64,000 bases of DNA, taken from Lolium rigidum. Its lineage: Eukaryota > Streptophyta > Magnoliopsida > Poales > Poaceae. Shown piece by piece: positions 10,048 through 21,424 of the stretch. Each line of letters starts with the position of its first letter. Position 1 is the first letter of the stretch. Under the pieces are notes generated by a model. It saw only the letters and a list, made by a program, of their open reading frames with translations, searched no databases and was not told the DNA's origin. The DNA is taken from the NCBI RefSeq assembly GCF_022539505.1, contig NC_061508.1:60583754-60647753 (forward strand), in the 5' to 3' direction. The translations under genes were made by a program, and so were the position numbers.

Positions 10048-12789
10048 TCAATTCTTGGATTTAGGTACCCATTTTGCAATGGGTCCTCTTTTGTTAGGAA
10101 CAAGGGTCTTTGGGACCCAAATAGACCAAGCAATATAACCATCATATGGGCCAACATATTTAGCATAAACATCACCATAATAATCTTTAAATAAAACATA
10201 GTGAGGGTTAGCAATTCCCGCATCATCATCATTCATGGTGTTGCCCTTGGAGGCTTCACCATTAGTGACGACTTTCTTCTTTTCTTGTGCGGGCTTGGCC
10301 TTTTGCTTGTTTGCCTTCTTTGCCTTGGCATTAAAACCAAGGCCCTCCTTCCCATTGTTTGATCTTTGCTTACTCAAAAGATCATCCAAAGAAAGTTTAC
10401 TTTGGGGAGAGGAGGCCTTAGCAAGTTCATCCTTCAACCTAGCATTTTCCTCAACAATGTTTGCATGATCACATAGAGGAGTAGAGGAACTAGGCACATC
10501 ATATGAAGCAAGCCTAGTTTGAAGTTGCTCAAACGACTTGGATAGGAGAGTGTATTCACTCTTCAAAGCTTTGTGAGCTTTGTCTAGTTCATCTAGATCC
10601 TTCACAAGTTTCTCATGATCAACCCCAAATTGGGCCTTTTCCTTTGTAAACACTTTATTCTTAGCCCTAGCAAGATCTCTAGCTTTAGTGAGCTTGTTAA
10701 TTTTATCTTGAGGCTCTTCAATATTTTCTAACCTCTCTTCAAGAGAAGCTATGGTTTCTTGACATTCCTCAAGAGCATTTTTAAGAGCATGGATTTCGAG
10801 AGAGTCTTCTCTCTCTATTTGACCCTTTTTCTCAAGCATAGCACTTTGTTGAGATAAACGAATCATGAGGTTTGAAACATGCTTTTTAGTGTTACCTTGT
10901 AGATTGAGAATGAAATCATCAAAGTCTAGCATTTCTTGTTTCACTTTTAGACTAGCATCATCAACCCCTAGTTCACTAGATATGTTAGGGATAGAGGGGT
11001 TAGGAGATGATACCTCGGAGGATTTAGCCATGAGGCAACTTTCTTCCTCCACAAGGATGACCTCATTGGGGGATTCACTTGGTGATGAAGAGTTAGTGGA
11101 GAGGGAGGCAAGAGCAATCAATCCATTGGAGGATGCATCTTCTTCATCATCAACATCATCATCTCCGGAGGTATACTCTTCTTGAGTTGATAGCACGATA
11201 GATGTGTCCAAGGAGGACCTTGCCATGAAGCAATGTGCATTCTTGATAGGAGGGTTCTCATTGGGAGATTCAAAGAGAGATGAAGAGGGTATGTTGGTGG
11301 TGACGATGGCGGCCAATTCCTTTGAGCTTTCTTCATCTTCATCACCACTAGAACTTTCAACTTCATCGGTTGAATATTCTTCCCTTGTTACTAGCACAAC
11401 TCTTGAGGGCCTCTTGCCTTTCTTTGTCTTGTTGTTGTAGAACTTCTTGTTGGGGGCTTTTGAATACTTGCCCTTGGTGTCCTTGCTCTTGTCCTTGGGA
11501 ATGAGCCTTCCATTATGAAGCTCTCTATTTTCATAAGGGCATTCGGCAATGAAGTGGCGCTTGTCATCACAATTGTAGCAAGATCTTGTCTTTGGACCAA
11601 AGCTAGTGAAACCACTTTTGTTGTTCCTCTTGATGTTGTCTTCCTTGGCCTTGGAGGGATCAACCCAAAAGGATTTTGCATGGAAGGCCATGTGATCATG
11701 GTAGTGGCATTGCAAATCTTCCGGATAGGACATACTCCAAGATGCCCTATAAGATTCTTGAGGAATCACTTCTTCACCGGAGTTGACCACCAAGGCAAGA
11801 TTGGAACCTTTTGCCATTCCAAGAGCACGATTGCGAGAATCATGAGAGGTTTCTTCAAGCACCTTGAGAGCTTGCATCTCGTGCACGACTTGTTGAGAGG
11901 TGAGAGAGGAATAGCATTCCCTTCCCACAAGAGTCTTGACATCAATGGGAGCAAATGGCATCATGCATTCAATGTACTTCTCCTTGATCCAAGAGTCATT
12001 GATGTGGGTGGCACCAATAAGCCGGAAGGCATCGGCAACCGTGACAAGTCTTCCATACATGAGTTCATGATCTTCATCCGGTAGCCTCAAGAATCCTTCG
12101 GCTTTATTCTTAAGAGCATTATACTTGTTCCTCCTTGTGCTCTCACTTCCAATGCAACTAGCGGCCAAGCCGTCCCAAGCTTCCTTGGCGGTGGTGTAGT
12201 TCCGGACACGATGCAATTCCGGAGTCCCCACACTAGTTTGAATCATGTGAAGGGCGGTGTTGTTGAGTTGACTATCAACGACTTCTCTTCTAGTCAACTT
12301 GTCGGGGTTGTATGGCTTGAAGCCCTCCAAGATGATTCTCCATAGTTCATTGGAGGCACTACAAACATGAGAGCGGAACTCAAATTGCCAAGTATCGAAA
12401 TTATCAACGGAAAACTTAGGTGGGTCACCCCGAATGTTTAAATGAGGAAGGGGAACCGGTATATCGGGAGATAGGAAAGGTGGAGCTACTCGATTGTAGC
12501 TTTCACCTCCACTAGTTCCCCTAGGAGATGCACTTGTAGCTTTGATAGTGTTTAAGTTGTCACCTTCCACGGGTTTGGTAGATGAGGGTAAGTCCGAAGC
12601 CTCTCCATCATCCAACGCACCCGTGTCTTTTACCTCTACACTAGGTGCCTTGGGTAGGGCCGGAGCCAAAAGCTCGGCAATCATCTTTTTCATGCTTTCC
12701 ATTTGGGCTTCCATGGATGACTTCAATGAATTGAAGTCTTCCACGGAGACCGTCTGGGCGGCCCCTACCGAGGGCACCTCGTCCGGCAT
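10048..12789 (-). CDS. gag: Copia gag polyprotein, complete (913 aa)
   Basis: It forms the nucleocapsid of the Copia particle. Start ATG is 12789, close to the primer site; stop TGA is 10048-10050. Residues about 1-60 are Met/Glu-rich. About 100-300 form the gag helical domain (retrotransposon UBN2-like). A CX2CX4HX4C zinc knuckle lies at about 401-414, followed by a Lys-rich stretch. Residues about 460-620 are acidic and Ser-rich. About 650-790 have coiled-coil heptads, and the C-terminus is Lys-rich. The long coiled-coil tail fits SIRE/Maximus-type gags. It is the only uninterrupted transposon protein of this size in the window. Its first 279 residues are duplicated at 1209-2047. Confidence 0.92.
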   Translation of the reverse strand: MPDEVPSVGAAQTVSVEDFNSLKSSMEAQMESMKKMIAELLAPALPKAPSVEVKDTGALDDGEASDLPSSTKPVEGDNLNTIKATSASPRGTSGGESYNRVAPPFLSPDIPVPLPHLNIRGDPPKFSVDNFDTWQFEFRSHVCSASNELWRIILEGFKPYNPDKLTRREVVDSQLNNTALHMIQTSVGTPELHRVRNYTTAKEAWDGLAASCIGSESTRRNKYNALKNKAEGFLRLPDEDHELMYGRLVTVADAFRLIGATHINDSWIKEKYIECMMPFAPIDVKTLVGRECYSSLTSQQVVHEMQALKVLEETSHDSRNRALGMAKGSNLALVVNSGEEVIPQESYRASWSMSYPEDLQCHYHDHMAFHAKSFWVDPSKAKEDNIKRNNKSGFTSFGPKTRSCYNCDDKRHFIAECPYENRELHNGRLIPKDKSKDTKGKYSKAPNKKFYNNKTKKGKRPSRVVLVTREEYSTDEVESSSGDEDEESSKELAAIVTTNIPSSSLFESPNENPPIKNAHCFMARSSLDTSIVLSTQEEYTSGDDDVDDEEDASSNGLIALASLSTNSSSPSESPNEVILVEEESCLMAKSSEVSSPNPSIPNISSELGVDDASLKVKQEMLDFDDFILNLQGNTKKHVSNLMIRLSQQSAMLEKKGQIEREDSLEIHALKNALEECQETIASLEERLENIEEPQDKINKLTKARDLARAKNKVFTKEKAQFGVDHEKLVKDLDELDKAHKALKSEYTLLSKSFEQLQTRLASYDVPSSSTPLCDHANIVEENARLKDELAKASSPQSKLSLDDLLSKQRSNNGKEGLGFNAKAKKANKQKAKPAQEKKKVVTNGEASKGNTMNDDDAGIANPHYVLFKDYYGDVYAKYVGPYDGYIAWSIWVPKTLVPNKRGPIAKWVPKSKN

Positions 12790-12823
12790 ACTCTTAGGCG
12801 GTTAAGCCCGAAATAAGAGCCGA

Positions 12824-12835
12824 GGCTCGATACCA
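12824..12835 (-). other. Copia primer-binding site
   Basis: TGGTATCGAGCC on the minus strand lies two bases inside the 5' LTR. It is one base short of the usual initiator-Met tRNA complement. Confidence 0.8.
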
Positions 12836-13573
12836 ATTGAAAGGATCGTATGCCGCACCTAGAGGGGGGGTGAATAGGTGCTAACCAATTTTTAGTTCTT
12901 TTTCAAATTAGGCTTGACACGAAAGGTAAATTCTCTAGATATGCAACTAAGTGAATTTACCTATATGACAAGGATATCAACTAAGCAAGGTATAGCTACG
13001 CAATAGTAGATAGAGTGGGATAGAGGTAACCGAGAGTGTAGCACGCGATGACACGGAGATGATTCCCGTAGTTCCCTTCCTTTGCAAGAAGGTACGTCTA
13101 CGTTTGGAGGAGTGTGGTTGCTACGCAAGCCAAACCAACAGCCACGAAGGCTTCACTCGGATCTCCCGTGAGCAACGCCACGAAGGCCTAGCCCACTTCC
13201 ACTAAGGGATTTCCTCGAGGCGGAAACCGGGCCTTTACAAAGTTCTTGGGGCACACATCCACAACCAAATTGGAGGCTCCCAAATCCGTAACAATACAAC
13301 AATCAACAACAATACATCAACAACAAATCAACTAGGGAACCAAATAGGAACACTAGCATGAGATCCCTCAAACAAGAGAGGGGGAAATGAAAAACGCTTC
13401 GGTGAGGATGTAGATCGGTGTCTTCTCCTTCGAATCCCCAAAGATCAAGAGCTTTGGTTGGGGGAGGAAGGAGATCTTGCAAATCTTGACTTTCTTGAGG
13501 TGGCTCTAATGGAGGTGGCTTGGCAGATTTCTTGTGTAATGATTGAGCAAGCAACCAAGGTAGAAGAAAGGGG

Positions 13574-13581
13574 TATTTATA
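13574..13581 (-). promoter_or_regulatory. TATA box of Copia LTR B
   Basis: TATAAATA on the minus strand, at the same place as in LTR A. As the 5' LTR this copy would drive the complete unit. Confidence 0.7.
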
Positions 13582-13611
13582 CCCCCTCACAAAATTGAGC
13601 CGTTGTCTGCT

Positions 13612-13932
13612 TCCGGGGGCCGGATAATCCGGTGTAAGTAGGGGCCGGATAATCCGCCCCCCGGATAATCCGGCCTTCAGAACAAAAGCGTGACATTGTC
13701 CGGTCAAATATCCGGCCCATGTACTGATTCACATTTCCTCCAGTCCTTAGCCAAAAACGAGGGGGCCGGATATTTCCAAAATATCCGGCCCGGATAATCC
13801 GGCCCTGGTACAAAACCGGGACATTATCCGGGCAAATGTCCGGCCCCCTATCGCGCTGCTTTTCCTCGAAGACTTAGCCAAAATCGGGGGCCGGATATTT
13901 CAAGAATATCCGGCCCGGATCATCCGGCCCGG
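13612..13932. repeat. Palindrome cluster in LTR B
   Basis: It is the same block of CCGGATAATCCGG and CCGGATATT units as at 2871-3190, with a few base changes. Confidence 0.85.
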
Positions 13933-14084
13933 CCACACTTTTCCCGTTAACTTTTGACGGACCGACCATATCCAACACACGCAAATATGAAACTATGTAA
14001 TCCCTGTACCACTTAATCAAACATTAGTGTATCACATGTATTGACATCAAACACACAAAACATAATGCAAGAGATGTTCTTTCA

Positions 14085-14338
14085 CCCGGTCCATTCTTTT
14101 AATACTGAAATACAAATCTGCTGCAATACTTGTTTACTTTTTTCTCTGCAAACAATCATCTTCCACACAATACGGTTAATCCTTTGTTACAGCAAGCCGG
14201 TGAGATTGACAACCTCACTGTTTCGTTGGGGCAAAGTACTTTGGTTGTGTTGTGCAGGTTCCACGTTGGCGCCGGAATCTCCGGTGTTGCGCCGCACTAC
14301 ATCCCGCCGCCATCAACCTTCAACGTGCTTCTTGACTC
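14085..14338 (+). repeat. 5' LTR of the Athila element, piece 2
   Basis: It aligns with about 27537-27791 of the 3' LTR. It begins at the Copia end and stops at the GACTC target duplication (14334-14338) of the Tat insert. Confidence 0.92.
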
Positions 14339-15492
14339 CGTTGACGTCGAAACCCACCGGCGGGCAGAGACGGGCAACACCGTAGAGCCGGGAACAACTA
14401 GGGCTGCGGCTGGCCCTAGTCCCTCCGAGCGACGGCCCGCAAAGCCTCCCGGTCGCACGCACCGATGTTTATCACAAGGGCGTGCCACCCGACCTATACC
14501 TGGTCGGGAAGGTGTGGATGATGCCTCGCTTAGTTTCCTGCGGGGCACACACGTAAACGTTAAATACGAGCCTCGATCGGCTCTCAGGTTATCCCGTGAA
14601 TCGGCTCAAAGAGCCGATCCACCCATGATTCGGACGAGGTGTCCGAATATATGGTGGTCCCGCTTGATCAAGGTAAAGCTAATGAGATCTACGACGATGT
14701 GGGGTTTTCACCGCATAATCGGATCATCCTACTCCGAGGTTGGGCCTCGCGGCCACGCACGGTGATCGTAAGCCGATCCTAAACAAGGCCTAAAAACCAA
14801 CACGAGGTTGATCCTCGGAACATCCCGCTTAGGGCCAACGAACGACACCCTACGTGCCGCTGGATCCTCCCCTTCGTAAGGCCTAACTATTGCGGATATT
14901 AAACTAATCCTTGTAGAACAAGGAGCAATCGTAACGGATCAGATCTACTAAACTATGATCAAGCGGGTGCCGCCCCTACGCCTAAGATAGGCGTAAGGGC
15001 GGCTAGACATGCAAGGGTTGCACTACGAAAGCATGCAGCATGAAGAACAATGCTAACCCTAACATGTCTAAGATAACTACGTTGCTCGCCATCAAAAAGG
15101 CTTCAGTACGAGCAACGCATGAACAACGTAGGCAGGCTTGTGCTGCCTAGATCGCAAGGCAGCATGATGCTTACCGGTAGAAACCCTCGAGACGAAGGGG
15201 TTGGCGATGCGCCGAGATTTGTTTGTGGTTGAACGTTGGTTGTTTATTCCATAAACCCTAGGTACATATTTATAGTCCAGCGGACTTTCTAATGCGGGCG
15301 TGCACTAAACCGTGCACGAGATAAACTCTAACTTTTAATCTAGATACAATCTATTATAATTAAAGATACATGGGCAATCTGGCCCAACTCCACCGAACAG
15401 GGCCGCTCCACAGATGGCGCCGCATCGGTAATCTTCCAAGCCCATCTTGTTCGCGGCCCAACTCCTGATTTAGCCAAAATCTGGTGATAACA
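14339..15492 (-). repeat. 3' LTR of the non-autonomous Tat element
   Basis: 1154 bp, about 16 bp shorter than its partner. Its left terminus reads CGTTGACG where the partner reads TGTTGACG, so the terminal T has mutated. The right end is TGATAACA. Confidence 0.9.
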
Positions 15493-15505
15493 CATGCCCC
15501 CCTGG
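15493..15505 (-). other. Polypurine tract of the Tat element
   Basis: CCAGGGGGGCATG on the minus strand abuts the left LTR. It supports minus orientation. Confidence 0.7.
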
Positions 15506-16008
15506 TTTTGGAAATGACATTTCCAAAATCATCGTGCTCTTCTCTCGTCGGGTCATGTCATGGCATCACCGTTGCAGTATCCTTTGTCTCCTCATATTTT
15601 GCAGTGAGGAGGAGTTCTCCGAAGTAGCGCCGGTGACGGCTATGATGCCGATAATGAGGGCAGCGAGGATTAGTGACACGGCATCAGTGGTATGCAAGCA
15701 ATCGGCTCTCCTTGAGCAATCGGTTCTTTATTAAAAACCCTCCTTTGTTACTGAAGAAGCGTTTCCAACCAGTCGTTTTGCCGATAGTCAAAGTCACACG
15801 ATCTTCAAAAAAGAACCGATGGCGTCGCATCGGTCTCTCTCATAAACACACTGGGTAACGTCGAGCTAGCCGCCCTTCCACACGGTAACCCGCGACCTCC
15901 ATCTGAAAAGACAGAGTCAGATCCCCAAATCGCCGCCTGAGCAGTTCCAATCCACCACCACCTACACAGATCTCGACCGCGCTGCTTTCAATTTCTTCAA
16001 CGCATCTC

Positions 16009-19000
16009 ATGGCGGAATCATCCAATACCGATACCACGGTTTCCGGACTGAAGGTAATCCTCAACCTCTTCTCGCCGTTTGACTTGACATGGGATTAATG
16101 CAAACACCTGAATTAATGCCCCGCTCCGCTACTAATTTAGGTTTCAGACATTCTTCTGCCACATCCTTCTCTCGCAAATTCGATGTGCCTCGGTCCTCGT
16201 TCTTCGAGAGCCACCTGCCTGTTAATTTCGTGCGAAGCTAACAGAATCCCCTTTGTGAGCCAGAACCTAGATCTGACTTCCTGGGCCGACTGCCTGCGAG
16301 CCTGGCCTAATCCCCCTGAAGGTTGGGTGGCATGGTACAATAGGGTATCGAAATCCCACTATGCCACTTGGGAAACCATAGGAATAGCCGATGCCCTGTC
16401 ATTATCGCTATCTCCTCTTGAGAAGAATGAGAACATCCTGAAAACCATCGGCTACTTCTGTCCGATGCATCGAAGCTGTTTCATGTTTGGTCATGGCCCT
16501 ATGACTCCGACCCTGCCTGGATGTGGCCATGATCACAGGGCTAGACATTGCATCCCCCAGCCCTTCGCATTCAAGCTGCCAAAAGTCCCTTTCACTCTCT
16601 CCTCTAAAAAAGAGTGTACCAGGTCGGGGTGCCTATCTCAATCGCTATATGAAAACCAAAGGCCCCGTGACGGAGAGGGAGCACACGGCCTTCTTGAATT
16701 TCCGGCTGGAGCACTTCATATTCGCGGTCCATCACTTGCTCCCACCAAGAATTACTTCTCCCCGGCCTATGAACTCGCTAAAGGCACCCAACTCGGCCTA
16801 GGCAAACTATTCCTTGGAGAGATTTACCGATCCCTTCAAGCGATGTCCGTCAAACTGTTCTCTCGCAAGACGAGTTAAACGCGGCGGCCCCTGGTGGTTC
16901 ATTCGGTTGTGGGCCCAACTATACTTCCAAAGCCAAATCCCGGACTTCCTATCGCTGACCACCTGCACCTTTCCGGATGAAAATGGAAAGGAAATTCGAT
17001 GCACCCGGCTACGGCCAAGCCACTGTATGGTCTCCCGGCAGCGAGGCTGATCCCCAAGGAAGCGACGAGGGTGGTTTAAGATTTTCTTCCAAGGTTTGGA
17101 CAACCCCCTGTTCCACCCTTACACTGAATCGGCAAATTTTGAAAACCCTGTCTCTTTCCGATTGGATGACTTTGCCGATGACGCCAGCACACAGCACTTG
17201 TACTCCCTCATGATTCGTCCTTGCTTCCTCCCTGTTGGCATGAGTACCTCGAACCGGATCATCAAGCCCGGTTATGAGTGTTATCAACCAGTAGTAGCGG
17301 CTCGACGGCTTGGTCTCGGACGAGTGCCTCCACACTTCTTCCTACACCACCGACGGCAAGTAGAGCTGAGCTGCCCGACATCCTCACCGCCCGAAGGTGC
17401 TATACCTTCTTTGATGCTTTGGCCATACCAATTCCCCATGACCTCCGTTTCTCCTTCACCACCGATGGTTTTGAAACTTGGTGGTCTATGTGGAAGACCC
17501 ACGTCTTCGGGAGGGCCCTAGGACCGGCTGCGAAGGAGCTTGACGCCGAATATGATCCCCCTGCGGACCAGTGCATCGTCACTCAAGCATTTCTTGTAAG
17601 CGCCTTATGGTGATTGTCCGTGACCCGACTCTTTCTCCTAGCGGCAACAAGATGGCCCGGCTCCCACACAAGCCGACGGTTCCCCTTTCGTGTTTCTTCC
17701 TCCGGCACCGGTGGTTCTCTTCCGTCGAGCTCGCCACCCCCGAAGAAAGTCATAATGCGGAGTCGGCCGATTTCACCGAAATCGGCTCCCGAGAGCGAGC
17801 ATCTTCGGGGCCGCGTTGCCCCCCGAGCCTCAACTCAGGCGAGGACGGCGGTGAGGAAGGTAGCGGCCAGGAAAACCCTGAAGCGTAAAGCTCCGGCCCA
17901 GGAAAGCTTGCGTGTAAGTTGGTTCAGACCCTGTAGGCGCTTGTCCGTTTTTTTTCAAAAAATTTGTTTATAACACGCTTGTATCCTTTCCTACAGGCCT
18001 CCACTGAAGGATCCTCCAGCGGGGCCGAAGAAACCAGCCAGGGAGACTCGAGGTCGGGTGATTCCGAGAGGTCCACTACCCGGAGTCAGACGGCTTCGCC
18101 AGCGCCGGCTTCCAAGAAAAGGTCGATCACTGAACCCCCTGCTCCCCGGGCCCCGACCGGATCGGGGTTACGCACTGAAGCACCGCTGTGTAAAAGGGCT
18201 CGTAAGAACCCACGAGCCTCTTCATCAAGCCGGGAGGTCTCAAATGTAATTATCTTCTTGGTCGCGCTTTCATGCTTGTCCCGTTATCATTTGGATCGGC
18301 TAATCCCTTCCCCTTGCGAGGCTGCGGAAACTTCTAGCGGAGATGTTGAGGAGGTACCGAGGCCGTCCGCTACTCTGGATCTAGCTACCTCGACGATAGC
18401 GGCTGCCCAAGTGGCTGACCCACCCGAGTCCACAGAGAAGCCGATGGTTACGGCGTCGGCTGTTCCTCCTTCCTTGGGAGAGGTATGTTTCCCCTCCTTG
18501 ACTCCATCAATTCCCCCATTGCCTGCTAAACTCACTTTGTTTACCCTATCAGGGTTGTGATCTGTCGAGCTTGCTTACGTTCGACCCAGAATCCATCGAA
18601 CCAGCTTCTTCCAAGGCAAGTGGAGAGCCGAACCTTAGTACGGTCTGTGGCCCACTCCAACGTCTCAAAGACTTGCTTTCTGCCTCAACTGAGACTCTGA
18701 TTGAAAATTCCGAGGAAGCCAAAGGCATCTTCGAGGATATCCGGCCTCATCTCCCTATGACCCTGCAAGTTAAGCTCGGCCCGCTGTTACCTTGTCGGCC
18801 TTCAAGTCAAGGGTGCAAACGGCTCGCCAAAGGATTACTCTTCGCCACTCCCAACTTCCGCTGAGAGCCGACATTGCCGAAAGGTGTCGACGGCTCAATG
18901 AGAAGAAGGCTGCTCTGGACGCCAAGACGGACACTTCTGCCACTCACGCCGAACTCGGGATCCTACGCAAGGAGCTGGAGAATCTTGAAGAGAAGGTAAG

Positions 19001-19081
19001 GGTGACCAAACAGCTCATCCAAGACAAGGAAGCCCTTGTTGCCCTTCTCAAGACGAAGCAAGAGGCCTCACAGCCGATCTG
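16009..19081 (+). pseudogene. Antisense spliced ORF of the Tat element (plant mobile domain type, broken)
   Basis: It runs opposite to the element's gag. Exon 1 is 16009-16053 (15 codons, ATG to AAG/GTAATC). Exon 2 starts after TTTAG at 16141 in phase and encodes segments such as WYNRVSKSHYATWETIGI and FMFGHGPMTPT, typical of the plant mobile domain (PMD, Pfam PF10536) as I recall it. An extra C near 16517 and further indels (about 16800-17600) break the domain. Later exons are suggested by GT/AG pairs near 17913/17998, 18246/18319 and 18483/18552; they carry Ser/Arg/Ala-rich, then coiled-coil sequence (about 18870-19075). Antisense ORFs are known in Tat elements; the domain call is moderate. 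Confidence 0.65.
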
Positions 19082-19346
19082 AAGACCGATCTGGCTGAAA
19101 TCCGTACCACGAGCAATCAGGTGGTGACGGGTAGGGACGAGGATGACCAGGCTGAGGTTGCTCGAGGCGGATCGCATCCGTGTTGACGCCGTTCTTGCCC
19201 TCGGCGTGTTTCTTCGATGAGGGCCGTCGAGAGACGGATGATGTTTCGCCGGACTCGGGTCTTGCTGTACTTGCTCGCACTTGTGCTTGCTAATACTTTT
19301 TTATTCTTCTGCGGCCGATGACTTTCCATCGGCTCCCGACATTTTC

Positions 19347-19997
19347 TCACCTATGCGTCCGTTTGCTGGTCATATGCCTCCCCGAGCCGAATCTCGTCGG
19401 TGACTGCAGATATTGGCTTTGCATTATACCAAAGGGCTGTACTCGTACGCCGGCTCCGTTGGGATTCGTGTAGCCGACGTGGCTGCTGTTCGTTAGATCA
19501 CCATTGAACCCAAGCAGATCGTGCGGTGAGACTAACCTTGGTCGACTCGCTAGATCAAAGCGCTCCATGAAGGTTTCGTAATATCTCTCGTGTAATCCTG
19601 GAGCACTAGGCCCCGTCGGGAGAACGAGCCTCGTGTTCGTACCAGCCGATGTATCATTTGTGTTTGGGTATCCCTTCAATAGAGCGATCATGTTACTCTT
19701 GAGCTGTGGATCCACCTTGATCATCACTAGGACTCGGTGGCAGCGTCGGAGCCGATTGCGTGGGTCGGCTCCTTCTTCATTCTTGCTATGAGAGCAGCTG
19801 CCCTCATCATTACCCTTACTAGGGCCGTACCCAAGTTCTACCATGTTGATGTTGAACAAGTGTCCTGGTTGACCCTGGGAACGGGTTCTGTGGAAAGAGC
19901 CGATGAGCTCGGCTTCGAGGACTGCCTTGATTTCGTCACGCTTCTTCTGGAGCTCATTAGGCAGATCCGCGTATGTGAGCGGAGTGTCTTCCGCCAT
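19347..19997 (-). pseudogene. gag: gag remnant of the non-autonomous Tat element
   Basis: The ATG at 19997 opens MAEDTPLTYADLPNELQKK, a gag N-terminus seen in grass Tat elements, about 40 bp inside the primer site. A frame change within the first 60 residues and an early end at 19347 leave a fragment with no nucleocapsid zinc knuckle. An alternative in-frame start is 20042. Confidence 0.65.
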
Positions 19998-20037
19998 CTT
20001 GGATGTAGATGGCGATGTCGTGGATGTCGTCGACTGT

Positions 20038-20053
20038 CCCACCGGGCGTGCCA
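20038..20053 (-). other. Primer-binding site of the Tat element
   Basis: TGGCACGCCCGGTGGG on the minus strand, five bases inside the right LTR. It resembles the PBS of other grass Tat elements; I do not name the tRNA. Confidence 0.75.
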
Positions 20054-20058
20054 GAATG

Positions 20059-21228
20059 TGTTGACGTCAGAAACCCACTGGCGGGCAGAGACGGGCAACA
20101 CCGTAGAGCCGGGAACAACTAGGGCTGCGGCTGGCCCTAGTCCCTCTGAGCGACGGCCCGCAAAGCCTCCTGGTCGCACGCACCGATGTTTATCACAAGG
20201 GCGTGCCACCCGACCTATACCCAGTCGGGAAGGTGTGGATGATGCCTCGCTTAGTTTCTGCCGGGGCACACACGTAAACGTTAAATACGAGCCTCGATCG
20301 GCTCTCGGGTTATCCCGTGAATCGGCTCAAAGAGCCGATCCACCCATGATTCGGACGAGGTGTCCGAATATATGGTGGTCCTGCTTGATCAAGGTAAAGC
20401 TAATGAGATCTACGACGATGTGGGGTTTTCACCGCATAATCGGATCATCCTACTCCGAGGTTGGGCCTCGCGGCCACGCACGGTGATCGTAAGCCGATCC
20501 TAAACAAGGCCTAAAAACCAACACGAGGTTGATCCTCGGAACATCCTGCTTAGGGCCAACGAACGACACCCTACGTGCCGCTGGATCCTCCCCCTTCGTA
20601 AGGCCTAACTATTGCGGATATTAAACTAATCCTTGTAGAACAAGGAGCAATCGTAACGGATCAGATCTACTAAACTATGATCAAGCGGGGTGCCGCCCCT
20701 ACGCCTAAGATAGGCGTAAGGGCGGCTAGACATGCAAGGGTTGCACTACGAAAGCATGCGACATGAAGAACAATGCTAACCCTAACATGTCTAAGATAAC
20801 TACGTTGCTCGCCATCAAAAAGGCTTCGATACGAGCAACGCATGAACAACGTAGGCGAGGCTTGTGCTTGCCTAGATCGCAAGATGCGATCTAGGCAGCA
20901 TGATGCTTACCGGTAGAAACCCTCGAGACGAAGGGGTTGGCGATGCGCCGAGATTTTTTTGTGGTTGAACGTTGGTTGTTTATTCCATAAACCCTAGGTA
21001 CATATTTATAGTCCAGCGGACTTTCTAATGCGGGCGTGCACTAAACCGTGCACGAGATAAACTCTAACTTTTAATCTAGATACAATCTACTATAATTAAA
21101 GATACATGGGCAATTTGGCCCAACTCCACCGAACAGGGCCGCTCCACAGATGGCGCCGCATCGGTAATCTTCCAAGCCCATCTTGTTCGCGGCCCAACTC
21201 CTGATTTAGCCAAAATCTGGTGATAACA
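20059..21228 (-). repeat. 5' LTR of the non-autonomous Tat element
   Basis: 1170 bp starting TGTTGACGTC on the plus strand and ending TGATAACA. It pairs with 14339-15492. An added copy of a short motif near 20860-20900 accounts for much of the length difference. Confidence 0.9.
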
Positions 21229-21233
21229 GACTC

Positions 21234-21339
21234 CTACTGGTTCGATTAAACCTTGGTTTCTTACTGAGGGAAACTTGCCGCTGTGCGCATCACACCTTCC
21301 TCTTGGGGTTCCCAACGGACGTGTCAACTACACGCATCA
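21234..21339 (+). repeat. 5' LTR of the Athila element, piece 3
   Basis: It matches about 27792-27899 of the 3' LTR and ends CACGCATCA. The primer site follows ten bases later. Confidence 0.92.
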
Positions 21340-21349
21340 AGCAAATTTC

Positions 21350-21368
21350 TGGCGCCGTTGCCTGGGAG
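21350..21368 (+). other. Athila primer-binding site (tRNA-Asp type)
   Basis: TGGCGCCGTTGCCTGGGAG nearly matches the complement of the plant tRNA-Asp 3' end, the usual Athila primer. Confidence 0.85.
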
Positions 21369-21424
21369 ATCAAGACACGCTGCAAGGGGAGTCTCCACTT
21401 CCCAATCTCTTTACTTTGTTTTTG

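Larger units (their letters stand above)
1209..14084 (-). mobile_element. SIRE/Maximus-like Copia retrotransposon in partial head-to-tail tandem
   Basis: Read on the minus strand the order is: LTR (14084-12838), primer site, gag (12789-10048), protease-integrase-RT-RNase H (10037-6616), an extra ORF region (5306-3889), polypurine tract, LTR (3343-2096), then a second primer site and the first 839 bp of a second gag (2047-1209). The last part means a second unit shared the LTR at 2096-3343 and was cut off at 1209. The tandem period is 10,742 bp. Lineage is inferred from the long LTR, the extra 3' ORF, the GGGGGAGAT polypurine tract and the gag zinc knuckle. A pol frameshift makes it non-autonomous. 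Confidence 0.9.
12838..14084 (-). repeat. Copia LTR B (5' LTR)
   Basis: 1247 bp matching LTR A. It ends at 14084, where Athila LTR sequence resumes at the position equivalent to 27537. The TATA box is at 13574-13581 and the palindrome cluster at 13612-13932. Confidence 0.92.
14339..21228 (-). mobile_element. Non-autonomous Tat-type Gypsy element with antisense gene
   Basis: LTRs are 20059-21228 (5') and 14339-15492 (3'), flanked by GACTC at 14334-14338 and 21229-21233. The minus orientation is set by a primer site (TGGCACGCCCGGTGGG on the minus strand, 20038-20053) and a G-rich tract beside the left LTR. Inside are a gag remnant (minus strand, 19347-19997) and a long spliced plus-strand ORF (16009-19081). 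No RT, RNase H or integrase can be read in 4.6 kb, so pol is missing. The LTRs differ at few positions by eye, so the insertion is fairly recent. Confidence 0.88.

Noticed and set aside
16009..19081. Host gene of PMD type independent of the transposon
   Set aside because: It lies wholly between the LTRs of one element with matching GACTC duplications and in the usual place for a Tat antisense ORF, and it is frameshifted.
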